Source of the DNA: an uncultured Kocuria sp.
GTDB taxonomy: Bacteria; Actinomycetota; Actinomycetes; Actinomycetales; Micrococcaceae
Assembly: GCF_947500125.1 (NCBI RefSeq)
Contig: NZ_CANMRA010000025.1
Coordinates: forward strand, 1-64,000
DNA: 64,000 bases
Reading direction: 5' to 3'
The translations under genes and the position numbers were made by a program. The notes under the pieces were generated by a model. The model ran no database searches. It saw only the letters and a program-made list of their open reading frames with translations, and was not told where the DNA came from. Positions 35,950 to 44,693 of the stretch are shown one piece after another; position 1 is the stretch's first letter; every line of letters starts with the position of its first letter.

Positions 35950-35993
35950 TGCCCGTTGGGCAATTTTGCTTATTGGGCAGTGTGGTTCACACT
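35950..35993. promoter_or_regulatory. operator region of tetR-MMPL operon
   Basis: Two palindromes: TGCCCGTTGGGCA (35950-35962) and AGTGTGGTTCACACT (35979-35993, 6-bp arms), the latter touching the start codon. A second TTGGGCA occurs at 35973-35979. This is the likely binding site of the repressor encoded directly after it. Confidence 0.55.
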
Positions 35994-36602
35994 ATGGGCA
36001 TGGATCGTGGGTTGCGGGACCTCAAGCGCGAGGCGACGGGGCAGGCGCTGGCCGAGGCGGCATTCGAGCTGACGCGTGAGCGCGGGCTGTCCGGGTTTGT
36101 CACCGCGGATGTGGTGGAGCGGGCGGGGTACTCCCGACGCACCTTCGCGAACCACTTCTCCTGCAAGGAGGAGGCAGTCGCTTCGGTCGCCTTCGGTGGT
36201 GTCGACGACGCCAGCGCGATTCTGGCCGGCCTGCCCGCCGATCTGCCCCTGCTCGATGCCTTGTTGGCCGTGATGAGGGCGCAGTTCACCGAGGACACGT
36301 TGGTCAAGATGCGCGAGCTGATGGCGATGGCACAGCAGTACCCGACCCTGGAGCCCCACGTCCTGCGGGTTCAGCAACGCATGCGCCATACCGCCCAAGA
36401 GGTCTTCGGGTCGGTGGCGGGGGACCGGTACCCGGCCATCTACGTGCCGCTGTTGTTCGGTGCCGTGTACGGGGCCGTGATGGCCGCCCTGGAGGGGACC
36501 CTCGACGTGCGCTTCGGCGGGGAGAGCGACCTCAGTTCCGCGTCGATGGACTACAACTCGTTCCTCGACATGACCTTCGACTACCTGCGCCGCGGCCTCT
36601 AG
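35994..36602 (+). CDS. TetR-family repressor of the MMPL exporter
   Basis: The 202-residue protein starts at ATG 35994. Its HTH domain reads GQALAEAAFELTRERGLSGFVTADVVERAGYSRRTFANHFSCKEEAV. It is followed after 36 bases by the MMPL gene on the same strand, so it probably controls its own operon through the palindromes touching its start. The C-terminal domain is unremarkable. Confidence 0.88.
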   Translation: MGMDRGLRDLKREATGQALAEAAFELTRERGLSGFVTADVVERAGYSRRTFANHFSCKEEAVASVAFGGVDDASAILAGLPADLPLLDALLAVMRAQFTEDTLVKMRELMAMAQQYPTLEPHVLRVQQRMRHTAQEVFGSVAGDRYPAIYVPLLFGAVYGAVMAALEGTLDVRFGGESDLSSASMDYNSFLDMTFDYLRRGL

Positions 36603-36638
36603 ACGCCGCCGCTTTCGCCCTCAAGGAGAACCAGACCC

Positions 36639-39026
36639 ATGTCCACTTTCTTGTACCGGCTCGGACGAACCGCGTTCGGCAGGCCGTGGCTGTTCATCGC
36701 CGGCTGGCTGACAGTCCTCGCGGTGGTCATCGGCACTGTGGCCGTCAACGGGGTGAGCGTGAGCTCCGACATGAAGATCGAGGGCACCGAGGCCCAGAGC
36801 GTGCTCGACCGCGTATCCACTGAGCTCCCCGAGGCCTCGGGGGGTCAGGCCAGTGTGGTCTTCACCGTCCCGGACGGTGAGCGTCTGGACACAGCGGAGC
36901 GACTGGCAGCGATCAGCGACACCGTCAACGACGTCTACGCCCTCGAAAAGGTCGTCAACCCCCTCGACCTCGCCCCGGCTGCCCCCGGGGAGGGCGCTGC
37001 CGGTGCTGGGCAGCAGAACGCCCCGGGCGCCCCTGGGGAAGGTGCTGCCGGTGCTGGGCAGCAGAACGCCCCGGGCACTCCCGCGGCTGGGCCGGAGCAG
37101 GGGCAGGCGCCTCCCTACCAGCCGCTGGTGGTGGACGGGGCGCCGGTGCCTGGCGTGCTGGTGTCCTCTGACGGGCAGGTCGCGCTGTTCCAGTTCCAGT
37201 TCACGGTCGCTTCGACCTCGTTGACCGACGAGGACGTGACCTCGGTGGTCGAGGTGGTGGAGCGCGCCGAGGAGGGAACGGAGATCTCTGCGCTGCCCAG
37301 TGACTCGCTCAAAGCCCTGGAGGTCCCGGTCGGTATGGGCGAGGTGATCGGTCTCGCCGTCGCCGCCCTGGTACTGGTGCTCACGTTGGGCTCGCTGATC
37401 GCGGCCGGCCTGCCCCTGATCACCGCGCTGATCGGTGTCGGCATCGGCGTGGGCGGGGCGTACGCGCTCTCGACGGTGGTGGAGATGAACTCCGCCACCC
37501 CCGTCCTGGGTTTGATGGTCGGGCTGGCCGTGGGCATCGACTACGCGCTGTTCGTCGTCAACCGGCAGCGACGGCTGATCCTCGACCGGGGACTCACCGC
37601 TCAGGAGGCAGCCGGCAGAGCGGTCGGCACCGCGGGCAGCGCCGTCTTCTTCGCCGGGCTGACCGTCATTATCGCCCTGACGGCACTGACCGTCATCGGC
37701 ATCGCCATGCTGTCCACGATGGCGCTGGTCGCGGCGTCCACGGTGGCCCTGGCCGTGCTCATCGCCCTGACCCTGCTGCCGGCGCTGTTAGGGCTGGTCG
37801 GGGAACGGATCTGCTCGGACAAGGCCCGAGCCCGAAGCCGCGCCAAGGTGGAAGCGGAATCACACAGTGTGGCTGACCACTGGGTGAAGGGTGTGATCAG
37901 GTTCAGGTGGCCCGTCATCGCGGGCGTGGTCGCGCTGCTGGGCGTGATGGCGATCCCCGCGGCCGACATGAACCTGGGGATCCCTTCCGGGGCGACCGCG
38001 AACCAGGACACCGCCGCCCGGCAGAGCTACGAGGCGGTCTCCCAAGGCTTTGGTGAAGGATTCAACGGCCCGCTGCTGGTCACCGCAGAACCCACCGACA
38101 CCGCAGGCGGCGTCACGCCCGAGCTGACCGCGAAACTGATCGGGGAGTTCCAGGACCGGGACGACATCGTGCTGGCCGCCCCCGTGGGCGTCAACGAGGC
38201 CGGAGATCTGGCGGTGTTCAGCGTCATTCCCACCTCCGGCCCCAGCGACGAGGCCACCAGGGACCTGGTGAAGTCCCTGCGCGAGCCCGACAACGCGATC
38301 GCCCAGAACAATCAGGTGCAGCTGGGCGTGACCGGGTTCACCGCCATCGGCATCGACATGTCCGACAAGCTCGCCAGCGTCCTTCCGCTCTACCTCGGCA
38401 TCATCATCGTCCTGTCCGTGCTGATCCTGCTGCTGGTCTTCCGCTCGGTGATCGTTCCGATCAAGGCCACGGCCGGGTTCCTGCTCAGCATCCTGGCCAC
38501 CTTCGGAGCCACCACCGCCGTCTTCCAGTGGGGCTGGCTCAGCGGCCTCTTCGGGGTCGACACCGGCGGTCCGCTGATGAGCTTCATGCCGATCATGGTG
38601 ACCGGCATCCTCTACGGACTCGCCATGGACTACGAGGTCTTCCTGGTCTCCTCGATGCGCGAGGCCCACATCCACGGCCAGGAAGCCCGGCAGAGCGTCG
38701 TCCACGGCTTCGACCAGGCCAGCCGGGTCGTCGTCGCAGCCGCCATCATCATGATCTCGGTGTTCTCCGGCTTCATCTTCAGCCACGACGTCATGATCAA
38801 GCAGATCGGCTTCGCCCTCGCCGTCGGTATCCTCATCGACGCCTTCATCGTCCGGCTGACCCTCGTCCCGGCCCTCATGGCCGTCTTCGGCGAACGAGCA
38901 TGGTGGTTGCCCCGCTGGCTCGATCGCCTGCTGCCGGACCTCGACATCGAGGGCGACAAGCTGCTGGCCATGCTCAACCAGCAGCCCGAGGCCACCGATC
39001 GAGACAAGATCGAGGTCCGCACCTGA
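36639..39026 (+). CDS. MMPL-family RND transporter
   Basis: The 795-residue protein starts at ATG 36639 with AAGGAGAA upstream and has two halves, each with about six helices and a large external loop. MMPL features include GLAVGIDYALFVVNRQRR in the first half and GLAMDYEVFLVSSMREAHIHG in the second. It would move lipids or drugs across the cytoplasmic membrane using the proton gradient. The first loop contains an in-frame 16-residue tandem duplication (PGEGAAGAGQQNAPG twice). Confidence 0.92.
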   Translation: MSTFLYRLGRTAFGRPWLFIAGWLTVLAVVIGTVAVNGVSVSSDMKIEGTEAQSVLDRVSTELPEASGGQASVVFTVPDGERLDTAERLAAISDTVNDVYALEKVVNPLDLAPAAPGEGAAGAGQQNAPGAPGEGAAGAGQQNAPGTPAAGPEQGQAPPYQPLVVDGAPVPGVLVSSDGQVALFQFQFTVASTSLTDEDVTSVVEVVERAEEGTEISALPSDSLKALEVPVGMGEVIGLAVAALVLVLTLGSLIAAGLPLITALIGVGIGVGGAYALSTVVEMNSATPVLGLMVGLAVGIDYALFVVNRQRRLILDRGLTAQEAAGRAVGTAGSAVFFAGLTVIIALTALTVIGIAMLSTMALVAASTVALAVLIALTLLPALLGLVGERICSDKARARSRAKVEAESHSVADHWVKGVIRFRWPVIAGVVALLGVMAIPAADMNLGIPSGATANQDTAARQSYEAVSQGFGEGFNGPLLVTAEPTDTAGGVTPELTAKLIGEFQDRDDIVLAAPVGVNEAGDLAVFSVIPTSGPSDEATRDLVKSLREPDNAIAQNNQVQLGVTGFTAIGIDMSDKLASVLPLYLGIIIVLSVLILLLVFRSVIVPIKATAGFLLSILATFGATTAVFQWGWLSGLFGVDTGGPLMSFMPIMVTGILYGLAMDYEVFLVSSMREAHIHGQEARQSVVHGFDQASRVVVAAAIIMISVFSGFIFSHDVMIKQIGFALAVGILIDAFIVRLTLVPALMAVFGERAWWLPRWLDRLLPDLDIEGDKLLAMLNQQPEATDRDKIEVRT
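36981..37076 (+). repeat. two tandem 48-bp units within the MMPL gene
   Basis: Units 36981-37028 and 37029-37076 differ at only a few bases and keep frame, adding 16 residues to the first extracellular loop. Confidence 0.85.
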
Positions 39027-39779
39027 GGGAACGGAAACATCCCGAGCCCAACGTCCGGGGCAGGCTCCGGTGCCTCCACCGGACCCACCGGCTCGGCCGG
39101 CACTGTCGAACGCGAGCGACCCTCCACCCCAGGGCCTCGGTCACCGAGGATCCCGGCGGTCATCAGACCGGTGCGCCAGTATTCCCTGCGTCTCACCACG
39201 CCGCAACGCGATGACCGCTGTTGCCTCGGTCAACCGGTGGCCACTACCACCTTCGCATGGGCTCACTGCCCGTGCAGCAGTGGGCGGATGCCCTGGGGGG
39301 GGGGCGACTTCCAGCGACAGCCCCGCAATGGAGCGCGGATTCTCGGTGAGTCGTGTAAGTCCGGGAATATGAGACGGCTCATGAAGGGCGTGTGTTATCA
39401 CCGCCGAAGTGCTCCAGAGTTTGTCCAAGAGAGACCTTGCGGGCGTCCCTGGCGGCTTTTTGCTTGTCCTTGGTCTTCTGGTAGTAGCGGTGTTGAGCAG
39501 CTTTCGCGCAGGCCTTGCATCGTGGTGGACCGCCAGGTGTGTGCGGAGGATAAGAGTTCTCCTCGGTGATCTGGTGGATACCGCGGTCAAGCCCCCGGCA
39601 CGCGGCAAAGCGTTTATTCCGGCGCGAGGAGACCCGGTGGACCGGTCTCGCAGATAGGTCCGTCACGGAGTGATCCCGACAAGGCGACCGTTCGGGGGCG
39701 CCGTCGGCCCGCGGTACGTCTGGCGCCCGTGGCGGCTGGCAGACCCGGGCGAGCCCGGCGACGTCGCGGGCTACCCGGT
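39027..39779. other. gap with a possible gene remnant
   Basis: On the minus strand, about 39380-39620 translates to a stretch ending PRCKACAKAAQHRYYQKTKDKQKAARDARK. It resembles the C-x-x-C, basic-helix start of small phage HNH-associated proteins, but it has no proper start. Nothing else is recognised, apart from a run of ten G near 39300. Confidence 0.3.
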
Positions 39780-40409
39780 TCAACCTGACGGTGCAGGCGT
39801 CGTCCCACGGCTCGGCGTCGACGGTGCTAGGGCTCGTTGCACATGATCGGCGAAGCGCCGCCACTGGGCGGGGTCTTGTTGCCGTGCGTGGTCGAGGCCG
39901 GTGGCGCAGCCGGTGACGAGGATGGTCACGTCGTCCACGTTGACGTCGGGGCGCAGCGCTCCGACCTCGCGCATCCGAGATACGAGAGCGCCCATCGCCG
40001 CGCGAACCTCGACCTCGGCCGTGCCCAGACCTGGAATGAGCTCTCCGCACAAAAGGCTCAGGGTCATGCGGTCCGTCCGGAGCCGCTCGAACAGGTCTTC
40101 CAGGAAAGCAGGCCAGGCCGCGGCGCCGTGCTGGGTCGCGTCCGCCATGGCCTCGGCGATCCGCTGGGAGACCCAGCTGAGCAGATCCTGACCCACCGCG
40201 GCGAGCAGGCCCGACTTGGAGCCGAAAGCCCGGTAGACGGTGGCGTTCCCGACTCCTGCCCGCTGGGCTATCTCGGGAATGGTGGCACTCGCACCCCGGT
40301 CGGCGAACACCGCACGCGCGGAGAGCAGGACGGCTTCGGTGTTGCGTGCCGCGTCCGACCGTCCTCGTGCCCCCGTCGCAGGAGGCGCTGGGTTGGGCTC
40401 GACGTCCAT
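39780..40409 (-). CDS. TetR-family regulator downstream of SDR
   Basis: ATG 40409 overlaps the SDR stop by one base (TGATG). The 209-residue protein has the HTH AVLLSARAVFADRGASATIPEIAQRAGVGNATVYRAFGSKSGLL, followed by a typical ligand domain. As the second gene of a two-gene operon it would control the SDR from the palindrome at 41376-41404. Confidence 0.88.
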   Translation of the reverse strand: MDVEPNPAPPATGARGRSDAARNTEAVLLSARAVFADRGASATIPEIAQRAGVGNATVYRAFGSKSGLLAAVGQDLLSWVSQRIAEAMADATQHGAAAWPAFLEDLFERLRTDRMTLSLLCGELIPGLGTAEVEVRAAMGALVSRMREVGALRPDVNVDDVTILVTGCATGLDHARQQDPAQWRRFADHVQRALAPSTPSRGTTPAPSG

Positions 40410-41362
40410 CAACGGGCCTCGCCAGGGGCCGGCAGATCCGGGTAGGTCACTCCCGTCAGGTCCTCACTGACCTGCCAGAGCCGGGCGGCAACGGCGTCGT
40501 CGTATGCAGCACGGGAGCGGCTGACGAGCACCGGGGCCCCGCGCCCCTGGCCGAGGCCGCCAGGCCCGTAGTACTGGCCGCCGCGGACGTCGGGCATCGT
40601 CGCAGCGCGCAGGGACGGCAGGGCCGCCGCGGCGGCGGGCTGCGAAATGCGCGACTGCAGGGCACGCACCACCGTGCGCATCGGGCCCGCAGGACCAATG
40701 AATCCGCTGGAGAGGTTGGTGTTGGCAACACCTGGGTGCGCCGCGACGACGGTCACCGTGTCGGCCGCCGCCTGCAGTCGCTGATCCAGCTCGTGGACGA
40801 ACAGCAGGTTCGCGAGCTTGCTTTGCCCATACCGCGCCCACCGCCGGTAGCTGCTCACACCGTGCAGGTCGTCGAAGTCGATGCGCCCAAACCAGTGCGC
40901 GTTGCTGGAGACGACCACGACCCTGCCCGCCTCCGCTTGGCGCAGGGCCGGCAACAGCAACCCGGTGAGGGCGAAGTGGCCGAGGTGGTTGGTGCCCAGC
41001 TGGCGCTCGAAGCCGTCAGCCGTCCGGCCCTGGGGGACGGCCATGATGCCGGCGTTGGCCACCAGCAGGTCCAACGGTCCATCCCACGCCGAGGCGAACG
41101 CACGCACCGAGGAGAGGTCGGCCAGGTCCAGCTGTCCGAGCCTGGCGGTGCTCGACCCCGTCTCCTCGACCAGCTGAGCCAGAGCCCGCTCACCACGCCG
41201 CGGATCGCGGCAGGCCAGGGTCACCACCGCGCCCCGACGGTCCAGCTCGATCGCGGTGCGCAACCCGATGCCGCTGTTCGCGCCGGTGACCACGGCCGTG
41301 CGCCCGTCCAGAGAGGGGATGTCGGCCAGCGACCAGGCCGGAGATGTCGTCGTGTTCGTCAT
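40409..41362 (-). CDS. short-chain dehydrogenase/reductase
   Basis: The 317-residue protein starts at ATG 41362. The cofactor loop is TGANSGIG, NNAG is represented by VANAGIM, and the catalytic Y-x-x-x-K is YGQSK with an upstream Ser (VVVSSNAHW). It resembles retinol-dehydrogenase/WWOX-like SDRs acting on hydrophobic alcohols or ketones. It is translationally coupled to the TetR gene behind it. Confidence 0.92.
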   Translation of the reverse strand: MTNTTTSPAWSLADIPSLDGRTAVVTGANSGIGLRTAIELDRRGAVVTLACRDPRRGERALAQLVEETGSSTARLGQLDLADLSSVRAFASAWDGPLDLLVANAGIMAVPQGRTADGFERQLGTNHLGHFALTGLLLPALRQAEAGRVVVVSSNAHWFGRIDFDDLHGVSSYRRWARYGQSKLANLLFVHELDQRLQAAADTVTVVAAHPGVANTNLSSGFIGPAGPMRTVVRALQSRISQPAAAAALPSLRAATMPDVRGGQYYGPGGLGQGRGAPVLVSRSRAAYDDAVAARLWQVSEDLTGVTYPDLPAPGEAR

Positions 41363-41375
41363 GACCAGACCATAG

Positions 41376-41404
41376 CCGAAACGGACTGAAAGTGTCCGTT
41401 TCGG
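41376..41404. promoter_or_regulatory. perfect 11-bp inverted repeat in the SDR promoter
   Basis: Arms CCGAAACGGAC and GTCCGTTTCGG around 7 bases, 14 bases upstream of the SDR start. Size and place fit a TetR operator for the downstream-encoded regulator. Confidence 0.65.
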
Positions 41405-41464
41405 GGCGGCGCCGCACCGTCGGGGTCGCATCTGGTGACCACCTGAGCATCGGTATGCCCCTGA

Positions 41465-41480
41465 CCGATACAACTATCGG
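41465..41480. repeat. small palindrome CCGATA-CAAC-TATCGG
   Basis: Perfect 6-bp arms, part of a wider GACCGAT...ATCGGTC arrangement. Possible second operator; role unknown. Confidence 0.35.
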
Positions 41481-41917
41481 ATCGGTCAGAGACCGGTCCA
41501 CCGGAACGAAACTGGTCCGGGGTTTCCAACTACCGACGGACCGCCGGCCGTCCCGCTCCGAAGCCTCACCAGGGTGCTTGTCCTGAAGCCTCTTCGCCGA
41601 CACTCTGGGTGCAGCATCGCTCACCCTCGTCACCACCTGGCTCGGGGCATCGATGCCTGTACTGCTCCCGGTGGACAAGCGGGAATCCGCAACCGGGTCG
41701 CCCTGGAGGACATTTTCGCCGTACTGCCCCAGGCCTCCGGCGGCGGGATCGCCCTTGGCATCGACTACGAAAGCGGCAAGAGGCCGGTATCTGGGATCAC
41801 CGGCCCCAGACGGTGCCCCCTGAACACTCCGATGCGCAGGCACCGGAGTGTTCACGCCCCAGCATCAACCCGGTGCTCGTGCACGCCAAAGAAGGGGGCG
41901 AGAACAGACCGGGCCCA

Positions 41918-41985
41918 TCCCGTTACCTTCGTCGTAGCTTCCCCGTCCAGCAGGATGGAGGGGGAAGCTACGACGAAGGTAACGG
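41918..41985. repeat. perfect 26-bp inverted repeat with 16-base loop
   Basis: Arms 41918-41943 and 41960-41985 are exactly complementary. It is too long for an ordinary operator and could be a terminator, the abutted ends of a lost insertion sequence, or a single-strand structure. Confidence 0.7.
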
Positions 41986-42274
41986 GGACTATGAGGTTGT
42001 GCGGTATGAGCAGTTTCCCAGTGTCGAGGGCCTCGTCGGCGATCTCGGCGGGCTTGCGGTGGCAGTCCTTGCCGGCCTTGACCAGCCGATCGAAGATCTG
42101 CTGTCTGGTAGAGGCCCGAAGCGCCCCATCAGCGCCCCAGTGAGGCCTCGCGATCGGACGAGATCAGGGGTTTACTGTCCTGGGGCAGGACATCCCCAGC
42201 GGGCTAGGAGCGTCCGGCAGGGTGCTCGTTTACGGGTCCGTCCCGGAAAGGGACACGTCGATTAGTGTTATTGA

Positions 42275-42436
42275 GTGATCACTGTCGAGCGTCTCGAAGA
42301 TATCAGCCGGTTCCATGACCTATTGCGGGACGCACTAGCAGAAAGCACCCAGCCCTTGACGCAGATCCAGCGGCAGGTCGTGGTGGACATGATGGGGGAG
42401 CTGATCGTGCACGCAACAGAAACCATCAGGCCATAA
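42275..42436 (+). CDS. possible 53-residue protein
   Basis: GTG 42275 opens a frame VITVERLEDISRFHDLLRDALAEST... ending IVHATETIRP. It is helical and amphipathic and could be a helix-pair regulator or the tail of a lost gene. There is no clear ribosome-binding site and no known family. Confidence 0.35.
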   Translation: MITVERLEDISRFHDLLRDALAESTQPLTQIQRQVVVDMMGELIVHATETIRP

Positions 42437-42767
42437 CGAAAGCGCCCCACCCGACAGAGGATTAGGGCATTCCGGCGCTCGATCGGGGAGATCGGGTACG
42501 GGGCCCTCAGGCTAGGGACCCGCATATAACATCAGCCGCCCGGGGATGCTCTTATAGCCTGTCAAGCCGGACTGGGCTGGTTCTCGAGCAGCGGATTGCC
42601 GCGTCAGTAGGTCAGATGAGGCGTCATGCCGCAAGGGTCACGAAAAAGGGCCGCTTTACATATGGCCCGGTTTTCGGACATCTGCGGGAAGTGCGGTGAC
42701 TGTTTGTCTCCGGACATGCGGATTGGTTAGCGGCGGCAATGGCCCGAGGTCTCTCTAGCATTGGCAT
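42437..42767. other. gap upstream of acetyltransferase
   Basis: Nothing recognised; no convincing promoter or repeat. Confidence 0.35.
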
Positions 42768-43256
42768 ATGCGCCTGCGAGAGACCCGCCCAGCGGATCTG
42801 GACATCATCTTGAGCTGGGTGACCTCAGAGGCGGACATGGTGCTCTGGTCTGGCCGCACCTTCACCTGGCCTTTGGACCGAGGACAGTTGGAGACCTATC
42901 TGCACAACGATCGGCGCCGGTATTGGACCGGGCTCCACCCCAATTCCGGGGAGCCGGTCGGCCACGCGTCGTTGCTCGTAGACGACGAGGCACGCATGAT
43001 GCGACTCGGGTGCATCCTCCTCGACCCCACTGCTCGAGGACGCGGCTTGGGTAGGGATTTGATCACCGCAGCAGTACGCGTGGGTTTTGCAGCGACGGAG
43101 CTACCGGCCATGAGGTTGGGGGTCTACGCGCATAACGTCTCGGCTCGACGTGTGTACGAGAGCCTGGGTTTTCAAACGACCGGTCGAGTGCGTAGCACCG
43201 AGGTGAGTGGCAAGCCCTGGCATGCCGTGGAGATGGAACGACCGCGACTCGGCTGA
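42768..43256 (+). CDS. GNAT-family N-acetyltransferase (RimJ/RimL-like)
   Basis: The 162-residue protein starts at ATG 42768 without an obvious ribosome-binding site (possibly leaderless). It has the acetyl-CoA motif ARGRGLGRDLITAAV (R/Q-x-x-G-x-G/A) and the closing VYAHNVSARRVYESLGFQTTGRVRS, typical of RimJ-like enzymes. It would acetylate an amino group on a protein N-terminus or small molecule. Substrate unknown. Confidence 0.9.
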   Translation: MRLRETRPADLDIILSWVTSEADMVLWSGRTFTWPLDRGQLETYLHNDRRRYWTGLHPNSGEPVGHASLLVDDEARMMRLGCILLDPTARGRGLGRDLITAAVRVGFAATELPAMRLGVYAHNVSARRVYESLGFQTTGRVRSTEVSGKPWHAVEMERPRLG

Positions 43257-43344
43257 GCCACAAATGAGCGTCGGATCAGCCCGCTGCAAGCTCTCCAATC
43301 CCATAGGCTGACGCTCACAGCAATCTAAGGAGAACGGGGCGGCC

Positions 43345-43791
43345 GTGCAGGGGTGTGCGTTCTGTCGGATCGTGAATCGGGAGACTCCCGCGGAGGTCGT
43401 CTACGAGACGAAGTCCACGCTGGCGTTCTTCCCGTTGGAGCCGGCCACCCGGGGGCACACCATGGTGATTCCAAAGCGGCACATAGAGACCTTTCTCGAC
43501 GCTGAAGAAGCGGATGTGCCCGAATTGGGGTCCACTGTCCTCACCGTGGGGCGTGCGCTACGGGCCGTTCTGGCGCCGGAGGGTATGAACATGATTTCCT
43601 CTGCCGGAGTGGCTGCCAGCCAGTCGGTGATGCATCTGCACGTGCACCTAGTGCCGCGTTGGGCCGGGGATGCAATCGGGGAAATTTGGCCGCCAAAAGT
43701 TCCGACTTCGGAGGCACTCCTAGAAGATGTTGCGGATGCATTGCGCCAGTTCTGCCGTACCAGCGGCCTGGAAGAGCGCAACCCCCAGTAG
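43345..43791 (+). CDS. HIT-family nucleotide hydrolase/transferase
   Basis: The 148-residue protein starts at GTG 43345 with AAGGAG upstream. It has the N-terminal C-x-F-C (CAFCRIV) and the histidine triad HLHVHLVPR with the catalytic middle His. HIT enzymes cleave nucleotide-phosphoramidates or related conjugates. Its 3' end overlaps the end of the oppositely directed membrane-protein gene by 72 bases. Confidence 0.9.
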   Translation: MQGCAFCRIVNRETPAEVVYETKSTLAFFPLEPATRGHTMVIPKRHIETFLDAEEADVPELGSTVLTVGRALRAVLAPEGMNMISSAGVAASQSVMHLHVHLVPRWAGDAIGEIWPPKVPTSEALLEDVADALRQFCRTSGLEERNPQ

Positions 43792-44199
43792 AACCAGCCC
43801 CACGGCGACGATCATGCTGTGTAGCAACAACCATGAGGGGGAGCGGAGCACGCCCGTCTTGCCCCAATAGCGGCATGACGGGAAAGCTTCCTTGTTGGTG
43901 TAGCAACGGGTGTCCATCTCAAACATGGGCACCGGCGTGTACTCCTGGCTCACGCCCCGGTATAGCGCCCGGAATAGGCGTTCCTGCCGCAGATAGAAAG
44001 CGTCCAGCCCGGCGAACGCCACTGCAGGCAGAAGGGCGACAAGGGCCATCCACCAAGTCAGATGAGCTGCTGCATAGGCATAGATCACTGCTGCCACTGT
44101 CAGTGACCACCCCTTCACCGCGAAGGAGTGAGAGGCCTGTCGCGTGATCGTGTTCTGGATGAACTCCAGATGTTTGATCCGCTCAGGCGACACACTCAC
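43720..44199 (-). CDS. SLATT/2TM-like membrane partner of the TIR protein
   Basis: GTG 44199 overlaps the TIR stop (GTGA), giving 159 residues; an upstream ATG at 44235 is less likely. After an N-terminal helix (ERIKHLEFIQNTITRQASHSFAVKGW) come two close membrane helices (LTVAAVIYAYAAAHL, WMALVALLPAVAFAGLD), then AFYLRQERLFRALY, then a third hydrophobic helix near the C-terminus. The W/helix-pair/D-x-x-Y-L-R-Q-E-R layout resembles SLATT-type conflict-system membrane effectors. Coupled to a TIR gene, it probably acts as the membrane-damaging or anchoring part. Confidence 0.65.
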   Translation of the reverse strand: MSVSPERIKHLEFIQNTITRQASHSFAVKGWSLTVAAVIYAYAAAHLTWWMALVALLPAVAFAGLDAFYLRQERLFRALYRGVSQEYTPVPMFEMDTRCYTNKEAFPSCRYWGKTGVLRSPSWLLLHSMIVAVGLVLLGVALFQAAGTAELAQCIRNIF

Positions 44200-44693
44200 C
44201 ACTGCTTGCGGACGGCGATGGCGTTTTCGACCCACGACTCGAGGTTATTTGCGATCGTGCCGTACACGTTGGTGCTGGTGCTCCCCGCGGGATCGTAGAC
44301 CGGAACAACCGAGTCGAACGGCACCTTGCCGTTGTTCAGAGTGAACCCAGCGAAGGGATTTGCGCCCTTAGTGCCAGAGCGACCGTCGTGATCGAGGAGC
44401 TTGTGGATGTGAATGCCGAGCACGCCTTTGCCGCTGCCCCAGGCCTTCGTGAACTCGTAGTTCACCCACTTCCGTCCTGCAGTCTGGCTGCCGATGAGTA
44501 CCACGTTGCAGCTCTTGCCGCCCATCTCTGCGTCGATCCACTTCTGGATCGCGGCCTCACCGCCGGCGGCTACGTCCTCCCAATGGTTGGAGCTCAGCAA
44601 GGGTTGGCCTTCGAGGAGTCCCATGTTCCGAATCTGGGACACGCGCCAGGCGTCGAGCTGGTAATGAAAGCTAAAGAACACCTTGCGAGCCAT
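44196..44693 (-). CDS. TIR-like (DUF1863/ThsB-type) protein
   Basis: The 165-residue protein starts at ATG 44693 with AAGGA upstream. It opens RKVFFSFHYQLDAWRVSQIRNMG, the first strand and box 1 of DUF1863 TIR-like domains, and has VVLIGSQTAGRKWVNYEF, where the Glu in NYEF is at the usual catalytic place. Such domains cleave NAD or make signalling nucleotides during phage defence (Thoeris ThsB). No ThsA-type gene follows; instead a membrane protein is coupled to it. Confidence 0.82.
   Translation of the reverse strand: MARKVFFSFHYQLDAWRVSQIRNMGLLEGQPLLSSNHWEDVAAGGEAAIQKWIDAEMGGKSCNVVLIGSQTAGRKWVNYEFTKAWGSGKGVLGIHIHKLLDHDGRSGTKGANPFAGFTLNNGKVPFDSVVPVYDPAGSTSTNVYGTIANNLESWVENAIAVRKQW

Larger units (their letters stand above)
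41405..42274. other. gap between SDR promoter and small plus-strand gene
   Basis: No supported gene. On the minus strand near 42000-42120 a short stretch (IFDRLVKAGKDCHRKPAEIADEAL) has coding-like composition but no start. The 26-bp inverted repeat at 41918-41985 lies beside it. It may be an old insertion-sequence scar. Confidence 0.35.
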
